Shown here: positions 61,169 to 64,000 of the stretch, piece by piece | How the letters are laid out: every line of letters starts with the position of its first letter | Numbering within the stretch: position 1 is the first letter of the stretch | NCBI GenBank assembly: GCA_030737875.1 | Contig: CM060924.1 | Coordinates: 151,894,197 to 151,958,196 of the forward strand | Source of the DNA: Allium sativum | Lineage: Eukaryota; Streptophyta; Magnoliopsida; Asparagales; Amaryllidaceae | Reading direction: 5' to 3' | DNA: 64,000 nt | Program-made: the position numbers and the translations under genes | Notes under the pieces: model-generated | What the model saw: the letters and a program-made list of their open reading frames with translations, nothing else | Told to the model about the DNA's origin: nothing | The model's database searches: none

Positions 61169-62187
61169 TTCGGTTTACGGAGCTCGAGAACAAGAAACAT
61201 TAGAACCAAACGAAAGAATTCATTGGAGATATTATTAGTAATATCCTATGAGGATGACTAACTAGAGATAGGGCTAGTAACCTTATAATGAGTTCGAAGA
61301 GTACTATTTATTAAAAATAAAAATGAAAACAAATTTAGTATTGAAATTATATCTTATTATACATATTTGAATATTTTATTTTAAATTGATTTGGACTATC
61401 TGGTATAAGGAGATTTTTAATATACATCTGATCCATGTGTATTTGAAGTCTCAAATATACTGAATAGATATAGAATCACACTCTAGTCTCCCGGAGATGA
61501 TTCTGACGATAGTACGTACGTCATCAGTATCTATGTTCTAGTTTCGAAAGTGTGATATCTATATATTTCCAATTAACTGGTGTGAGAACCAAAACATAGT
61601 TAGATTTTATTGCTTTTGATTTGGCACTGAAATTTGATTTTTGAGCACGTATAAAATTATTTGTTTGAAAAGCTAATTAACTAATTGATTGCTGGTTGTG
61701 ACGTGTGATTATTAATTTAACTAATAAAAATGCTAGAATGATAAAACCAATAAGAGAACGAAAGGTAAATTAAGTCAAATCGAATCAAAATATTGAACAG
61801 AATTGAAAATTGATTGAAATTGCACATATGTGCATGTATATATAATGAACAGGTCATAACATGGAAGCTAAGAAGAGGAATAAAATTGTACGCCCGACAA
61901 ATAGGTACGTGTTTACCATATTCATTGAGTTTGATGTTTTTATGAGCCGCTTGGCTTTTTCTTTTGGAATGATGATGGCCCTGTGAGGCAAGTGCGGTTT
62001 TACCGATCAGCCCGTACAAAGTAGGTTATGGTGAAATTTTTCGAAAATTTAGGGTGTTAGCAAAATTTTTGAAAAATTAGAAAATTCTTAGAAATTGAAA
62101 AGTTGAAGAATGAAAGCCAAAATGAAAGTTGAGTTGGTTAGTTAAGCAACTTTCAGCTCTGTTCCTATTCGAGGCCGAAAAGATTTT

Positions 62188-62200
62188 AAGTGGGGGAGAT
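62188..62200 (+). other. Polypurine tract of the second giant-LTR family element
   Basis: AAGTGGGGGAGAT before TGTAACAACC, identical to the complete copy. Confidence 0.9.
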
Positions 62201-64000
62201 TGTAACAACCCGGAAATTCTGAACCAATTTAAATTTTTTATTTTGGCTATTTTAATGGATTTTGAATATTTAAAATGATTTATTTTAAATAATAATGATT
62301 TAAAATTCATTTTAATCGAAGTTAGAATGTATAAATTTATTTTAATTATAAAAGGAGCCTCAAATGGCGTTGCAAGTTTGAAAATTATATTTCTAACTAT
62401 AAATGAATATATATAGCTCAATACGAATCAGATTTCAGTGAAATAAGAAACATTGGAATCAATTTAATTATTTCTTTCTAACGAAGGTGAAATCTGAGAT
62501 TTCATAATATAAATTGAAAGTTATATCCAGTTTAAAATTTAAAATACTTGCTATGGAATTTATATATATTTTCAATATATATATTGCCCTTAAAAATAGC
62601 CATTTTGCAAACGACCTCCGTTTTCGATGAAACCACTGTTGTTGGATCCGAAATGTCAAACTATTGTTAAGTTTCAAATTTCATAATTTTTGGAATTAAT
62701 ATGTGAGCGTGGTAAATTTAAAAATATGTTGAAATCAATTATGAACGTTATATTATTTTATATTTTGATGAAAACTGAATGAAACGATCGAATTGGCTTA
62801 CAAAACATATCCAATTATGTCCGGAATAAGGGTATTTGGCTAGGGGTAACAGTCGTTGATTTCGATTTGGAGTTCGAATGAAAAAATAACTTTTTGGAAT
62901 TAAATTAAATTAAATATTACATATTTAAATACTTGGTCAACCCTCCACTCTCTCTCTCTCTCTCTCTCTACATCGTTCAAAATTAAAAAGGAAAAAAACC
63001 CAAAACCCTATTTCTCTAGCCCCATCGTCGTCGTCCCCCTTCCCGTACGCCAACGCTCCGCCTCCACCGCCACTCCGCCTCTGCCGCATCCCCCCTTTGG
63101 CCACCGCACCTCCTCCCTCCCCCTTCTCTCTCCTCGCTCCAATTGAAAACCCCGAGCCCCTCTTCCCCAATCCGCCGCCATGAGCCACCACACTCCCGCC
63201 GCCGGCCATCCACGCCTCCCTCGACCATCAGCACCCCTACGCCACCTCCCCCGCCACCCCAGTCCGACCAGTGGGCACCCTCCTCTTAAAAATCCGGTTT
63301 TTACTATTTTTCAGTTTTATATTTAACCCCCTGACCTTCCCATCTCAATAACTTCCCAATCATGCGCTTCTGGCCAAAACTCCACAGTGCCAAAATCGAA
63401 GAGCATGATTTTCTCTTCTATTTGAGTATATGGAAGCCGTATTTTGGATTGCGGAGTTATTCAAAAAATGCATCCAAAGTCATCTGTTCGATTTATGTCT
63501 TTTCGCAAATTCCGGCGAATTGGAGCATTTTCAAAACGAAGGCTACTAGGAGAAAGTTGTCTGGAATAGCGCGTTTAAGCTAGCATAAAATGCCGTATAA
63601 AGATTGGAGCTCGTTTGCAAATTATGGAACCAGAACAGCAAATCAGAGCGTTAGAAAACAATGACGGAGCGGATCCCAATGTGAGAATACTTTCTTACTC
63701 AAATTATTTTACAGTTAAATATATATTAGGATGTAAATGGGGATTAGTAGCTCCTGTCACTACCTATTGTAGAAACCATGGGTGTTTGTTTGGATTGAAT
63801 TGTGGTTATTGATTGTATTGTGGTACATTGATTGTAATTGGTGACTGTGTATGGCGCGAGCTAGTATCAGGAGAGGGATAATGCTAGACATTATTCCGGT
63901 TCTAATATCGCACTGTTATAATGCTACAATTTTCTGAAATAAATGTGTTTGTTAAAAATGTCATTTTCAATGTGTAAACGAACTATATAAAAGTCATGTG
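62201..64000 (+). repeat. 3' LTR of the second giant-LTR family element, incomplete at the window end
   Basis: Starts TGTAACAACCCGG. Its first 700 bp align with the LTR heads ending at 529, 42225 and 57269. After the island at 62940-63290 I see no clear alignment to the other copies (63300-64000); this may be divergent LTR sequence or an internal insertion. Confidence 0.78.
62940..63290 (+). promoter_or_regulatory. GC-rich, CT-rich leader-like island in the 3' LTR
   Basis: Begins with a (CT)n run (62947-62969), then the telo-box AAACCCTA (63003-63010), then about 250 bp of C-rich sequence with CCGCC and CGTCGTCG blocks. It lies about 0.75 kb from the LTR start, the same place as the islands in the other copies. 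The look is that of a plant 5' leader and N-terminal coding region. On the minus strand it gives glycine/arginine-rich open frames that I regard as compositional. Confidence 0.45.

Larger units (their letters stand above)
61155..62200 (+). other. Internal region of the second giant-LTR family element, non-coding
   Basis: 1,046 bp. Starts after the primer site with TTCGGTTTACGGAGCTCGAG, similar to the complete copy, and shares with it CATTAGAACC, GAAAGAATTCAT and the end GATTTTAAGTGGGGGAGAT. No coding sequence. Confidence 0.87.
57296..64000 (+). mobile_element. Second element of the giant-LTR family, plus strand, 5'-truncated, continues past the window
   Basis: In order: a 5' LTR lacking its head (57296-61154), a primer-binding site, a 1,046-bp internal region, a polypurine tract, and a 3' LTR starting TGTAACAACCCGG at 62201 and running to the window end. 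It is collinear with the complement of the complete element throughout but diverged by many substitutions and indels. No coding sequence. It shows that the tiny non-coding interior is a property of the family. Confidence 0.87.

Noticed and set aside
62937..63234. Glycine/arginine-rich open frames on the minus strand
   Set aside because: They are the antisense of a C-rich leader-like block in three phases at once, typical of compositional frames.

Overview
The window is a piece of angiosperm nuclear genome, probably from a eudicot, although the sequence does not identify the species. It is AT-rich and holds no intact host gene. Almost all of it is LTR retrotransposons, several of them nested. 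Three related Ty3/gypsy chromoviruses (Tekay/Del-like, judged from the gag-pol sequence and the long LTRs) are complete from target-site duplication (TSD) to TSD. They are element A (1064-10189, minus, TSD GGAAG), element B (14000-25132, plus, TSD ATGTG) and element C (26769-52244, minus, TSD ATCCA). All three carry recognisable gag, protease, reverse transcriptase, RNase H, integrase and chromodomain sequence, and all three are dead through nonsense codons, with frameshifts in A and B. C is notable because its whole gag-pol is still one reading frame, interrupted by exactly five stop codons.

Inside the right LTR of C sits a second, very different element (35696-49817, minus, TSD ACTAC). It has two almost identical LTRs of about 6.5 kb around an internal region of only 1,031 bp with no coding capacity. 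It keeps an initiator-Met-type primer-binding site and a polypurine tract, so it looks like a non-autonomous, LARD-like retrotransposon with extreme proportions. The same family occurs three more times: an LTR end at 1-529, an LTR fragment at 53440-57269 (minus), and a plus-strand element at 57296-64000 with its own 1.05 kb non-coding interior and a 3' LTR that runs off the window. I call this the giant-LTR family.

Between the elements lie three stretches of older sequence (10195-13994, 25138-26763, 52250-53439) that become contiguous once B and C are removed. The first contains a broken minus-strand exon of a CRM-domain (chloroplast RNA splicing and ribosome maturation) protein, CFM2-like, with two nonsense codons and two frameshifts. 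It also contains a small inverted-repeat element embedded in TA/GT microsatellites. The last contains a possible but unproven remnant of a first exon on the same strand.

The observations most worth following are: the giant-LTR family and its conserved tiny interior; the mismatch of the outer 65-95 bp between its otherwise identical LTRs; GC-rich, gene-leader-like islands at equivalent places in its LTRs that do not look alike between copies; and, in elements A, B and C, an array of GTCGAC palindromes kept about 125-155 bp upstream of the TATA box in all six LTRs although the spacer sequences differ.
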